This document shows, piece by piece, positions 8,043-16,309 of a stretch of DNA of 64,000 bases. Position numbers and translations under genes: made by a program. Every line of letters starts with the position of its first letter. Within the stretch, counting starts at the first letter, position 1. The notes under the pieces are model-generated. The model was not told the origin of the DNA, made no database searches, and worked only from the letters and a program-made list of their open reading frames with translations. Location: assembly GCA_900542355.1 (NCBI GenBank), contig UQNE01000003.1:67001-131000 (forward strand). Reading direction: 5' to 3'. The stretch comes from an uncultured Bacteroidales bacterium (GTDB lineage: Bacteria; Bacteroidota; Bacteroidia; Bacteroidales; Paludibacteraceae).

Positions 8043-9071
8043 TCATACCACGAGCAGCACAATATGCACTGCCATCACGATCAGACAGAAGAAAGTACAG
8101 ATATTGCGTGCCAGCAACCAACGAATTAAAAACCAGTCTATCCCCGCTTTCTCATAGTCCTCCCATTTGCCCATCGGCCCCATCCACCAACGCGGTCGGC
8201 TCAAGCAGGGCAATCCATATACAAAATGGTGAGTGGAGTAAATCAGATACACCGACATCGGCAGTGTCAGCAGTGTCAGCAGATACCAACTGCTCCACCA
8301 ACTGACCGCTATCCCTACGCCTAAAATAATGAAGGGCACTATCGCAAAAATACCTACAAACAGAAGCATCAACCATGGCTTGCGCAGCAGGCGGGCAAAA
8401 GTCATCTTGCCCAATTCCGCATCGGCATTCACTTCCATCACCGAGTGGACATACACAATATTAATAACCAAGCACCCTATTCCTATGCTTATACACAGCA
8501 TTGGCAGCGTGAACCATTGTCCCGTCATCGCGGCTTGCACACCGAGCATGTTCAGCGGTCCGAACATCAGCCCTATCACCAACTCGCCCAAACCGTGAAA
8601 ACCCAACTCCAGCGGTTTGCCCGAATAGTTAATGCCTACTATCAGCCCCAATACGGCATACATCGCTATCCCAAGCACTGCTTGCCAACCGTGTAGCATC
8701 CCCTGTGCTACCACTGCCGTCAGTCCCATCAGCGCAGCAAAACCCAAGAAACCTGCTACAGCCTGTCCCAACTCCTCTATCGTGGCTTCGCCGCTACGCA
8801 GATAGTGGCATTTCTCTGTCCTCGCACGGATACTCTTTGAGGATAACTCCGACCGGATACGCGAGTCGTGCTTATAGTCGAAATAGTCATCGGCTAAGTT
8901 CATACCGAGGTGAGCCGCACATACGCCCAACAGCACAGGCAACGCAAGCCACCATACAAAACCATTCGCCCCGATGCACAACACAATCGCCGTCAAACAA
9001 GGCAACGCCGACTGAGGCAACGAGATACTCCGGCTATTTGCCCACCAAAATTTAATTCTATTCGGTTTCAT
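8043..9071 (-). CDS. UbiA-family prenyltransferase (MenA-like)
   Basis: About 342 residues from MKPNRIKFW, with the ATG at 9071 preferred over the one at 9104 because AGAAGAA precedes it and the family begins close to this point. It has eight or nine hydrophobic helices. The first Asp-rich motif is NLADDYFDYKHD (about residue 73), which binds prenyl diphosphate through Mg2+; the second is around NADAELGKMT. The family condenses polyprenyl chains with aromatic acceptors. The likely reaction is 1,4-dihydroxy-2-naphthoate prenylation for menaquinone, but no other men gene lies nearby, so substrate is inferred. Monocistronic with its own promoter. Confidence 0.85.
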   Translation of the reverse strand: MKPNRIKFWWANSRSISLPQSALPCLTAIVLCIGANGFVWWLALPVLLGVCAAHLGMNLADDYFDYKHDSRIRSELSSKSIRARTEKCHYLRSGEATIEELGQAVAGFLGFAALMGLTAVVAQGMLHGWQAVLGIAMYAVLGLIVGINYSGKPLELGFHGLGELVIGLMFGPLNMLGVQAAMTGQWFTLPMLCISIGIGCLVINIVYVHSVMEVNADAELGKMTFARLLRKPWLMLLFVGIFAIVPFIILGVGIAVSWWSSWYLLTLLTLPMSVYLIYSTHHFVYGLPCLSRPRWWMGPMGKWEDYEKAGIDWFLIRWLLARNICTFFCLIVMAVHIVLLVV

Positions 9072-9101
9072 ATTCTTCTTGTATAGTTCAGTATTTGGCT
9101 G

Positions 9102-9132
9102 CAAAGATACACTTTTTTCTGCAAATAGGCAA
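9102..9132 (-). promoter_or_regulatory. Promoter of the prenyltransferase gene
   Basis: Minus strand: TTGC at 9129-9132 and TATCTTTG at 9102-9109, spacer 19 nt. Confidence 0.7.
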
Positions 9133-9221
9133 GCGAAATCCCATGCATGCGGAGTTTCATGGCAGTTTACATGGCATGCATAGAGACCCTAAGACCAATA
9201 CGGAGCAGGAAGACGAAAGGA

Positions 9222-9260
9222 AATTATATGTCTAATTACATGGTAATTATATGTTTAATG
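9222..9260 (+). repeat. Dispersed AATTACATG repeat, copy 1
   Basis: Tandem variants of TAATTACATG/TAATTATATG. The 29 bp from 9228 to 9256 recur exactly at 58276-58304; a third copy lies near 63867 and a diverged array at 30520-30646. Confidence 0.8.
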
Positions 9261-9333
9261 ACCAATTGATTGTAACGGAGCCATTTTGCTATCTTTTTGT
9301 CAAACGGACTTTGAGCCGTCTTAGTCGGATTCT

Positions 9334-9359
9334 TGTCGAGACCTAATCGAGACCTAACC
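9334..9359 (+). repeat. Dispersed TCGAGACCTAA repeat, intergenic copy 1
   Basis: Two perfect tandem copies of TCGAGACCTAA. 23 bp are identical to the copy inside the MBOAT gene and to the copy at 52006. Confidence 0.85.
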
Positions 9360-9474
9360 ATCTATTCCTGAAATAGCATTTTGTTAGCAAAATACGCATA
9401 TTCGTAACAAAATGTCTAATAACTTATCCCTTCCCCCCACCATTTCTCCTACCCAAAAACAACCAATACTCCAA

Positions 9475-9504
9475 AACAAAAAAGGCTGCCCACACGAGCA
9501 GCCT
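9475..9504 (-). terminator. Rho-independent terminator of thrS
   Basis: Minus strand: AGGCTGC, 8-nt loop, GCAGCCT, then a T-run. It lies about 70 nt beyond the thrS stop. Confidence 0.85.
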
Positions 9505-9546
9505 CTGTCTATTTTAGGAATGTGAATGGCAACGAACAACACCACC

Positions 9547-9577
9547 CAACACGCGCAGCGTTCCTAACACGAAGTTT
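9547..9577. repeat. TAACACGAAGT-type repeat at the 3' end of thrS
   Basis: AACACGCGCAGCGTTCC followed by TAACACGAAGTTT directly after the thrS stop codon. It closely matches 749-776 (end of the SGNH gene), and the core recurs after pheS (62414-62457). Confidence 0.75.
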
Positions 9578-11564
9578 AATATGCGTTCATCTGTGCTTTG
9601 ACGGTCGAGTTGATAAAGTCAGCGAACTCTTGTACGGTCATCTGACCTTTATCTTCCGCACCTTGTTGGCGAATACTTACCAAGCCTTGTTCGGCCTCTT
9701 TCTCGCCTACCACAAGCATAAACGGAATGCGTTTCAACTCGTTGTCGCGTATCTTACGCCCGAGTTTCTCGTTGCGGTCGTCCACTACCACACGCACATC
9801 CTGCGCTTCGAGCATCTCTTTCACTTTCCAAGCATATTCGTTGCTCTTCTCCGAGATAGGCAGAACCACGGCTTGGTCAGGCGTCAGCCACAACGGGAAC
9901 TTACCCGCAGTATGCTCTATCAGCACAGCCACGAAACGTTCCATCGAACCGAACGGCGCACGGTGGATCATCACAGGACGGTGTTTCTGATTATCCTCGC
10001 CCGTGTACTCCAACTCAAATCGCTCTGGCAGGTTGTAGTCCACTTGTATCGTACCCAACTGCCAACGACGGCCGATAGCGTCTTTTACCATGAAGTCCAA
10101 CTTAGGTCCGTAGAAAGCCGCCTCACCGTATTCCACTTTAGCGGGAAGATTCTTCTCGCGGCAAGCCTCAATGATGGCTTTCTCCGCTTTCTCCCATACC
10201 TCGTCAGAACCCACATACTTAGTAGTGTTCTTCGGATCGCGAAGCGAGATTTGTGCCTCGAAGTTCTTGAAATCCAATGCCTTGAAGATGATGTCGATAA
10301 TCTCCATCACACGGATAAACTCGTCCTTCACTTGGTCGGGGCGGCAGAAGATATGCGCATCGTCTTGCGTGAACGAACGCACACGCGTCAGTCCGTGCAA
10401 CTCACCCGACTGCTCGTAGCGATATACGGTACCAAACTCGGCGATACGCAACGGCAGATCCTTGTACGAACGAGGACTGTTCTTGAAAATCATACAGTGG
10501 TGAGGGCAGTTCATCGGCTTGAGCATATACACCTCACCTTCCTCGGGCGTAGTGATAGGTTGGAACGAGTCCTTGCCGTAGTGATCCCAGTGGCCGGAAG
10601 TTACATACAGTTGCTTGCTTCCGATATGCGGGGTCATCACTTGCTGATAGCCGTAGCGTTTCTGTATGCGCTTTAGGAAGTCCTCCAAGCGCAGACGCAG
10701 TGCCGTTCCCTTCGGCAACCATACAGGCAGACCCTTACCAATCATATCCGAGAACATAAAGAGTTCCAACTCTTTGCCTATCTTGCGGTGGTCGCGTTTT
10801 TTTGCTTCCTCCAACAGGTTCAGATACTCGTCGAGCATCGCTTTCTTCGGGAACGAGATACCGTAGATACGCGTCATCATCGGGCGTTTCTCATCGCCAC
10901 GCCAGTAAGCGGCAGCGCAACTCAATACTTTCACGGCCTTGATAGGCTCGGTCGAAAGCAAGTGCGGACCCTTGCAAAGGTCGGTGAACGCACCCTGCGT
11001 ATAGGTGGTGATATGTCCGTCTTCGAGGTCGGCAATCAACTCGCACTTGTAGGTCTGACCCTTTGCGCCAAACTCTTTCAGTGCGTCTGCCTTGGCAATG
11101 CTCTTCTTTACAAGGTGCTCTTTCTTCGCACGCAGTTCCATCATCTTCTGCTCGATAGCGGGGAAATCGCTCTCCTTAATCGTCTGTCCCTCAGCGGGAT
11201 ACACATCGTAGTAAAAACCGTTCTCGATTGCGGGACCGATACCGAACTGGATGCCAGGGAACAGTTCTTGCAATGCCTCTGCCATCAGGTGGCTCGAGGT
11301 GTGCCAGAAAGCATGTTTCGCCTCCTCATCATCCCATTTGTGCAGGCGGATAGCCGTGTCTGCCGTCAATGGGGTGTTCAGTTCTACGATAGTCCAACCT
11401 TCGCCTTGCTCCTCTATGGTCTCGGCGTGGTCGCTAAGGGGTTTGATACTGGCTACAAGGATGTCTTGAGCCAAACGACTGCTGATACTCTCAGCCACTT
11501 CCAGTGGAGTTACACCACTTTCATACTCGCGGACACTTCCGTCCGGAAAACTTACTTTAATCAT
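9576..11564 (-). CDS. thrS: Threonine-tRNA ligase
   Basis: Complete class II enzyme of 662 residues that charges tRNA-Thr. An N-terminal TGS domain spans about residues 1-62. The editing domain carries HTSSHLMAEAL (about 88) and further zinc/editing residues near GPHLLSTEP. The catalytic core contains MNCPHHCMIF, a motif 2 region with FGTVYRYEQSGELHG, and HRAPFGSMERF. The C-terminal anticodon-binding domain starts near VVLPIS. Normal length and uninterrupted. It has its own promoter and terminator and marks the left border of the glycan locus, which runs in the opposite direction. Confidence 0.97.
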   Translation of the reverse strand: MIKVSFPDGSVREYESGVTPLEVAESISSRLAQDILVASIKPLSDHAETIEEQGEGWTIVELNTPLTADTAIRLHKWDDEEAKHAFWHTSSHLMAEALQELFPGIQFGIGPAIENGFYYDVYPAEGQTIKESDFPAIEQKMMELRAKKEHLVKKSIAKADALKEFGAKGQTYKCELIADLEDGHITTYTQGAFTDLCKGPHLLSTEPIKAVKVLSCAAAYWRGDEKRPMMTRIYGISFPKKAMLDEYLNLLEEAKKRDHRKIGKELELFMFSDMIGKGLPVWLPKGTALRLRLEDFLKRIQKRYGYQQVMTPHIGSKQLYVTSGHWDHYGKDSFQPITTPEEGEVYMLKPMNCPHHCMIFKNSPRSYKDLPLRIAEFGTVYRYEQSGELHGLTRVRSFTQDDAHIFCRPDQVKDEFIRVMEIIDIIFKALDFKNFEAQISLRDPKNTTKYVGSDEVWEKAEKAIIEACREKNLPAKVEYGEAAFYGPKLDFMVKDAIGRRWQLGTIQVDYNLPERFELEYTGEDNQKHRPVMIHRAPFGSMERFVAVLIEHTAGKFPLWLTPDQAVVLPISEKSNEYAWKVKEMLEAQDVRVVVDDRNEKLGRKIRDNELKRIPFMLVVGEKEAEQGLVSIRQQGAEDKGQMTVQEFADFINSTVKAQMNAY

Positions 11565-11627
11565 ATTGATAAACCTACAAATGTTTACGGCTCAGAGCCC
11601 ACAAATGCCCTTTCGCCAATTCAACCG

Positions 11628-11659
11628 CAAAAGTACTGCTTTTTTTTGATATACGCAAA
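11628..11659 (-). promoter_or_regulatory. Promoter of thrS
   Basis: Minus strand: TTTGC at 11655-11659, 19-nt spacer, TACTTTTG at 11628-11635. Confidence 0.75.
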
Positions 11660-11673
11660 TTTTCATTCCAATC

Positions 11674-11760
11674 TATTCCTTAGAATATCTAGAAATCCTA
11701 GAGCATCTAGGTCTTCTATACATTCTATACTGTCTAGAATCCTTAGAACATCTATCATGG
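11674..11760. repeat. Degenerate CTAGAATATCTAG-type repeat, second copy
   Basis: Repeated variants of CCTTAGAATATCTAGAAAT, GAGCATCTAGG and TCTAGAATCC fill the divergent spacer between thrS and the ABC transporter gene. TAGAATATCTAG also occurs in the array near 3617. Confidence 0.65.
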
Positions 11761-11782
11761 TCGCTGAAAAATGGCTCACCTC

Positions 11783-11813
11783 TTGCATAACTCACAAAAA
11801 AGCAGTAACTTTG
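11783..11813 (+). promoter_or_regulatory. Promoter of the ABC transporter gene (start of glycan locus)
   Basis: TTGC at 11783-11786 and TAACTTTG at 11806-11813, spacer 19 nt, about 30 nt before the start codon. Confidence 0.75.
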
Positions 11814-11846
11814 CGCACTTTTAGATTAGACGCACATTCCTATACT

Positions 11847-13124
11847 ATGGCAACCGCAATAGAATTTAATCATGTCAGCAAACAATACCGCCTGGGGGTA
11901 GTATCCACAGGCACTATCGCCCACGACCTTGACCGTTGGTTTCAAACCGCTATCCTCCGCCGTGAGGACCCCTATCTCAAGATTGGTGAGGTCAACGACC
12001 GTGCCTCCAAAGGCAGTTCCGAATATGTATGGGCATTGCGCGACATCGATTTCAAAGTGGAGCAGGGCGATGTGGTAGGTATCATCGGCAAGAACGGTGC
12101 CGGCAAATCCACGCTGTTGAAACTCCTAAGCAAAGTTACTGCCCCCACCACCGGTACTATCCGCGCCCGCGGACGTATCGCCTCGCTGTTGGAGGTAGGC
12201 ACGGGCTTCCATCAGGAGATGACCGGTCGTGAGAATATCTATATGAACGGAGCCATACTCGGTATGACCAAACAGGAAATCACCTCCAAACTCGATGAAA
12301 TCGTTGCTTTCTCGGGCTGCGAACGCTATTTGGACACTCCCGTAAAGCGTTATAGCAGTGGTATGATGGTTCGTCTTGGTTTCGCCGTTGCTGCCCATCT
12401 CGACCCCGAAATCCTCGTTGTGGACGAAGTCCTCGCCGTAGGCGATGCCGAATTCCAAAAGAAAGCCATCGGCAAGATGCAAGACATCTCCCACGGCGAA
12501 GGCCGCACCGTCCTCTTCGTCTCCCACAACATGGCAAGTGTGCAACGTTTGTGCAATAATGGTGTATTATTGGAAAATGGTACGGTGAAGTTTATTGGAA
12601 ACATTGGCGATACAATCTCAACATATTTGAGTGATGAAATTGTACAATCTGAATATGTAAATTTGTCTCCTAATTGCAAAGATAAGTTGTCTCTGTTAAG
12701 TGCTAAAGTTTATCCCACAACAGGCAGTATTATTTATCCATCTTCTGAAATTAACATTGATTTTAGGGTTAGAGTTTCTGATGCCATTGGATTCCTTGTG
12801 ATTGGTTTTAACTTAATGAGTTCTTTCCAACATCCATTGGCTCGGGCTGATTATAACGATATTGATGGACGTTATTCTTTGGAGAAAGGAGAGTATGATT
12901 TCCATTTTAGAATACCTGCTGATACATTGAGTAATGGCGAGTATAAAATCGTTTTTGATGTTGCAGAAAAAAATGTCAAGAATTATGCAGAAGAAGATTC
13001 TGTGCTAACATTTCGTGTGGATGTGGATGAGTCATCTAAAATAAATGCTTTTTGTGAAAATTATGATATTAAGAGTAGTATTATTCGTGAAAAGTGGCTC
13101 GTGCAGTACGATAAAAGTATATAA
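11847..13124 (+). CDS. Wzt-type polysaccharide ABC transporter, ATP-binding protein
   Basis: 425 residues from MATAIEFNHVSKQYR at 11847; the frame runs far upstream, but those codons are antisense to thrS and precede the promoter. The ATPase domain has Walker A GKNGAGKST, a signature YSSGMMVRL, Walker B ILVVDEVLAVGD and the H-loop in VLFVSHNM. Residues from about 245 on form a beta-rich Wzt_C-like domain that binds the O-antigen terminus in the family. No Wzm permease gene lies next to it or elsewhere in the window. Composition changes sharply near 12545: the ATPase half is GC-rich with C-ending codons, the C-terminal half AT-rich. This suggests exchange of the substrate-binding domain. Confidence 0.9.
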   Translation: MATAIEFNHVSKQYRLGVVSTGTIAHDLDRWFQTAILRREDPYLKIGEVNDRASKGSSEYVWALRDIDFKVEQGDVVGIIGKNGAGKSTLLKLLSKVTAPTTGTIRARGRIASLLEVGTGFHQEMTGRENIYMNGAILGMTKQEITSKLDEIVAFSGCERYLDTPVKRYSSGMMVRLGFAVAAHLDPEILVVDEVLAVGDAEFQKKAIGKMQDISHGEGRTVLFVSHNMASVQRLCNNGVLLENGTVKFIGNIGDTISTYLSDEIVQSEYVNLSPNCKDKLSLLSAKVYPTTGSIIYPSSEINIDFRVRVSDAIGFLVIGFNLMSSFQHPLARADYNDIDGRYSLEKGEYDFHFRIPADTLSNGEYKIVFDVAEKNVKNYAEEDSVLTFRVDVDESSKINAFCENYDIKSSIIREKWLVQYDKSI

Positions 13125-13150
13125 ATATACAAAAGATAAAAATATCAATT

Positions 13151-13450
13151 ATGACAAAGAATGAAATTATACAATCCATAGATAAACATCTGCGGGTGAG
13201 TGGAAGACGTTTTTATTCTGATTTTTACGTGGGAATAACGAATGATATAAATCGTCGTCTGTTTCAAGAGCACAATGTGAATAGAGAGACAATGTGGTGG
13301 ATCTATTGTCCTGCTGATACCAAGGAGGTAGCCCAAGAGGTGGAACAATATTATTTGGAATGTGGAATGCAAGGAAGTACAGGTGGTGGAACTGATGATT
13401 CTTTGTATGTATATTGCTATGCAATAGGTGTAACTACATATGACCATTAA
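13151..13450 (+). CDS. Small GIY-YIG-like protein
   Basis: 99 residues. The stretch FYVGITNDINRRLFQEHNV (about 25-43) fits the second half of a GIY-YIG nuclease motif including its catalytic Arg, and it resembles the YVGITNDPKRRAQEH stretch of the small protein at 27157. A clear first GIY strand is not visible, so nuclease activity is uncertain. Very AT-rich compared with the ATPase part of the preceding gene. It overlaps the next gene by 11 bp and opens a foreign-looking block of four genes. Confidence 0.6.
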   Translation: MTKNEIIQSIDKHLRVSGRRFYSDFYVGITNDINRRLFQEHNVNRETMWWIYCPADTKEVAQEVEQYYLECGMQGSTGGGTDDSLYVYCYAIGVTTYDH

Positions 13451-14186
13451 TAATTTGGACTCACATATGGCGCAAAAGGTTATTGAAAAAATGCCCTATG
13501 AGGCTAGTAGTGTTAGTATCATAGGACAAGTTAATGATCAAACGAGTGTGAGATTTGTTGCCTTTTTGGATATTATGGGATTCAAGGAGAGAGTGGCACG
13601 TAATAAGCACCAAGATATATTAGCGAGTTTAGAAACATTTCAAAGTAATATTTCCTGTTATATTGCTACTCATCAAGATGCAGATATTCAGATGGCAATG
13701 TTTTCTGATAGTATTTTGTTGTACAGCAAAGATATTACGTCTAATAGTTTAAGTGCTTTAGCGGATATTACTTCTCATGTAATGATGTATGCACTACAAC
13801 AAGATATCCCCATTCCTCTAAAAGGAGCCATTGCTGCAGGAGAAATGACATGCAATCAAACGAAACAGTTGTATTTTGGTCAAGCATTGATAGATGCTTA
13901 TTTGTTGGAATAGAGTGTTAAGTATTATGGCGTTGTTTTACATCATAGTGCAGAAAAATATGTAGTTGAATATGGAGCATCAAAGTATTTTCAAGATAAA
14001 CAGGTTCCATTAAAGAGTGGTCGTATTGCGCATTATGAACTAAATTGGTACGATACATTAGCAATGTTGGAGGAAGGCAATGCACAAGTACCATTAGAGG
14101 ATTGCCTAAAACATATACGATTAACAGTTTCTGACGCTCCGCGCGTTTATGTTGATAATACATTGGATGTAATAAAAAACTTATAA
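13440..14186 (+). pseudogene. Class III nucleotidyl-cyclase-like gene with an in-frame amber codon
   Basis: The frame from 13440 stops at TAG 13911-13913, yet the same frame stays open and protein-like to TAA at 14186, giving 248 residues in all. FVAFLDIMGF (about 40) and MFSDSILLYS (about 82) look like the two metal-binding Asp sites of class III cyclase folds, and PLKGAIAAGEMT the beta hairpin that follows. The break comes after DAYLLE, where the relatives I recall have another Glu, so GAG to TAG is the simplest explanation. Stop codons of all three kinds are used in the window, which argues against recoding. The neighbours DUF262 and HEPN suggest a defence context; second-messenger synthesis is speculative. 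Confidence 0.65.
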
Positions 14187-14258
14187 TCAAGTGATATTCT
14201 ATTGTGTCCTATATGTAATTTAGTTTTGGTATAATTGTATAATAGTGAATGAATTTTT

Positions 14259-15512
14259 ATGTCGAATAATCGTGTATACTATGGTGAATATACCTTAAAG
14301 CATTGGATAGATTTAATGCTACAACATAATATTGAACTTCCTGATTACCAGCGCAGTTTTGTGTGGGGAAAAGAAGATATTCTGCGAATGATAAATTCAT
14401 TGAAAGAAGATTTATTTGTTCCTCCTGTTACCATTGCTCATTATGAGACAACTAAAGAAAAGAAGAATTTGATAGTCGATGGTCAACAACGTCTAACCTC
14501 AATATTTCTTTTTGCCATAGGATTTATGCCAGATAGAGATAAATTTGATAAAGAAGATATAACTGCGAGTGGAGATGATAGTAGCGAAGATGATGGCAGT
14601 TCATCTCCTATTGGGTATTCTATTAAGTGGACTTTTGAAGAACTTGTTAAGCACCATTTATCAATAGAGGAACTTAGAAATACACTCAAGGATAATGAAA
14701 GATATATACCATTAAGTATTCCTAATATCATAAATGTTGATGACTTTTTGAAACAAACATTTTTGGGCTTTTCTTTTATAGTTCCTGATACGAAGAAGGA
14801 TCAAAGTAAATATTTTGCCACGCTGTTTCGTAATATTAATTATTGGGGCGTTAAACTATCTCCTATGGAAAGTCGTCGCTCTCTGTATTATATGAATGTT
14901 TCTTTGGTGAAGTTTTTTGATGGCGAAACAAGCGATAATAAGGATGTATTGTGTAATATCTTTATACAAGAAAACTTACAGCCTAGTAAGATTGATTTTG
15001 TTAGGTATTTATCAATATTATCGCAGTATTCGATTGACAAAAATGCAGATAAGGTATTAGTTGGGTATTCGGCATATAGTGCTCGTGAAAATTTTTATGC
15101 AGATTACATCTCTTATGTTGTTGGAATTGAGCAGATATCTCGTCCCGAAAAATTCACAGATTTTGATTTTAAGACAATTTTTCCGAAGGATTGCTGGCAA
15201 TTGCGATACGATAAAATAAGAGCCTCTATTAATATCTTGCTGGACAAAATGGGGTTAGAATCTAAAGGAGGTCGTAAAATGTTCACTTCATGGATAGATG
15301 CCGATTATTGGTTGTTAGGTTTACTATATATAATACTATTTGAGGGGAAAGATATTGATATAAACAATGATGTCCTTAAAGAAGATATTACAAACGCAAT
15401 CAGTATCAAAAAATCAAATAGTGAGTACGCTAAAAGTCCTAATCGTTTAGGACATTTAAGAGAACGAATAACAGAATCAATACGTATATACAATAAATAT
15501 ATACAACAATAA
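14259..15512 (+). CDS. DUF262-domain protein
   Basis: 417 residues. The N-terminal DUF262 (ParB/Srx-related, also in GmrS) signature is clear: LPDYQRSFVWGKEDILRMI (about 28-46) and NLIVDGQQRLTSI (about 70-82), with the invariant DGQQR. No DUF1524 HNH domain is present, so this is not a full GmrSD nuclease. DUF262 proteins commonly sit beside HEPN or other effector genes in defence islands. Here a HEPN gene follows after 8 bp in the same direction. DNA or nucleotide binding/hydrolysis is known for relatives but not shown here. Strongly AT-rich, consistent with acquisition by transfer. Confidence 0.85.
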   Translation: MSNNRVYYGEYTLKHWIDLMLQHNIELPDYQRSFVWGKEDILRMINSLKEDLFVPPVTIAHYETTKEKKNLIVDGQQRLTSIFLFAIGFMPDRDKFDKEDITASGDDSSEDDGSSSPIGYSIKWTFEELVKHHLSIEELRNTLKDNERYIPLSIPNIINVDDFLKQTFLGFSFIVPDTKKDQSKYFATLFRNINYWGVKLSPMESRRSLYYMNVSLVKFFDGETSDNKDVLCNIFIQENLQPSKIDFVRYLSILSQYSIDKNADKVLVGYSAYSARENFYADYISYVVGIEQISRPEKFTDFDFKTIFPKDCWQLRYDKIRASINILLDKMGLESKGGRKMFTSWIDADYWLLGLLYIILFEGKDIDINNDVLKEDITNAISIKKSNSEYAKSPNRLGHLRERITESIRIYNKYIQQ

Positions 15513-15520
15513 GCATCGAA

Positions 15521-16249
15521 ATGTATCATAGTATTCATACAGATTTTATATTATCTCCAATTATGGATATTTTGAAGGAGTCCATAAATGCTTGTATTGG
15601 GATAGGTTGCGGAATTGAAACACAACCTTTGTGTGAATATATTATGCAATCGACTTTTCTTAAAATGACAGGAGCGTCAGAACAGAAAATGAAATGCATA
15701 TGTTGGGAACTTGCATCGAATGATTATGAATATAGATATAATTATTTGCGAAAACCATACGGCGAATGTTCTAGTCGTGAAGAAAAAAATGCTATATATA
15801 AAACTATTATTGCAGAAATTCAGAAATACAATGAGACATTTGCAGTGAGAACTTTGGTTTGTGATAAGGTTAAATGGCTTGAGGATATAAAAAATAGTCT
15901 TATAAACGAATTTGAAAATTCTTTATGGGTACAATGGATGCCTAGAGAATATATATATTTTAAGCATAATATCGGACAATTGGGTGATGCGCAGGTTTTT
16001 CAAAGTATTCTTTTGGGTGATATAAAAAACAACTCTTTGGGCAGAGATTATGAGTATGTTGTATATCTTCATAGAAATCGTTGTGCTCATAATCTTATTT
16101 CATATCAAGAGAATTTGCCACAATTGAACACGCTCATATCGCCATTCCATTGCTACGAAAACTATTTTTACCGTTATAATATTTTAGTTGTATTAGACGA
16201 GATTTTTATGCTTTTGTTTAAAACCTACCTTAAGGAATATAGACCGTAG
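15521..16249 (+). CDS. HEPN-domain protein, probable RNase partner of the DUF262 protein
   Basis: 242 residues, mostly helical. Near residue 188 the segment YLHRNRCAHNL carries the RNxxxH motif (Arg-Asn-x-x-x-His) of HEPN ribonucleases. The arrangement resembles MAE_28990/MAE_18760-type HEPN proteins, which I recall adjacent to DUF262 genes. The start may be the ATG at 15521 or at 15563 (MDILKES). Only 8 bp separate it from the DUF262 gene, so the two are almost certainly coexpressed. A toxin/sensor pair active against phage or as a toxin-antitoxin system is inferred. Confidence 0.75.
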   Translation: MYHSIHTDFILSPIMDILKESINACIGIGCGIETQPLCEYIMQSTFLKMTGASEQKMKCICWELASNDYEYRYNYLRKPYGECSSREEKNAIYKTIIAEIQKYNETFAVRTLVCDKVKWLEDIKNSLINEFENSLWVQWMPREYIYFKHNIGQLGDAQVFQSILLGDIKNNSLGRDYEYVVYLHRNRCAHNLISYQENLPQLNTLISPFHCYENYFYRYNILVVLDEIFMLLFKTYLKEYRP

Positions 16250-16309
16250 ATTGTTTGTATCTTATGTTTTCGTAGGCTGTTCCCTTATTTGGCAGTTAAA
16301 GTCTGTATT

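Larger units (their letters stand above)
9133..9472. other. Gene-free spacer with two dispersed repeats
   Basis: No credible coding frame on either strand between the prenyltransferase promoter and the thrS terminator. It holds an AATTACATG/TAATTATATG repeat (9222-9260) and a TCGAGACCTAA repeat (9334-9359), with a degenerate relative (TAGAGACCCTAAGACC) at 9181. Confidence 0.7.

Noticed and set aside
9522..10676. Long plus-strand frame opposite thrS
   Set aside because: Shadow of thrS with unnatural composition and no start context.
10788..11846. N-terminal extension of the ABC ATPase frame
   Set aside because: These codons are antisense to thrS and its promoter region. The ABC domain begins at 11847 just after a promoter.
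13911..13913. TAG read as a recoded amino acid
   Set aside because: TAG, TGA and TAA are all used as ordinary stops by neighbouring genes, and no other gene needs readthrough.
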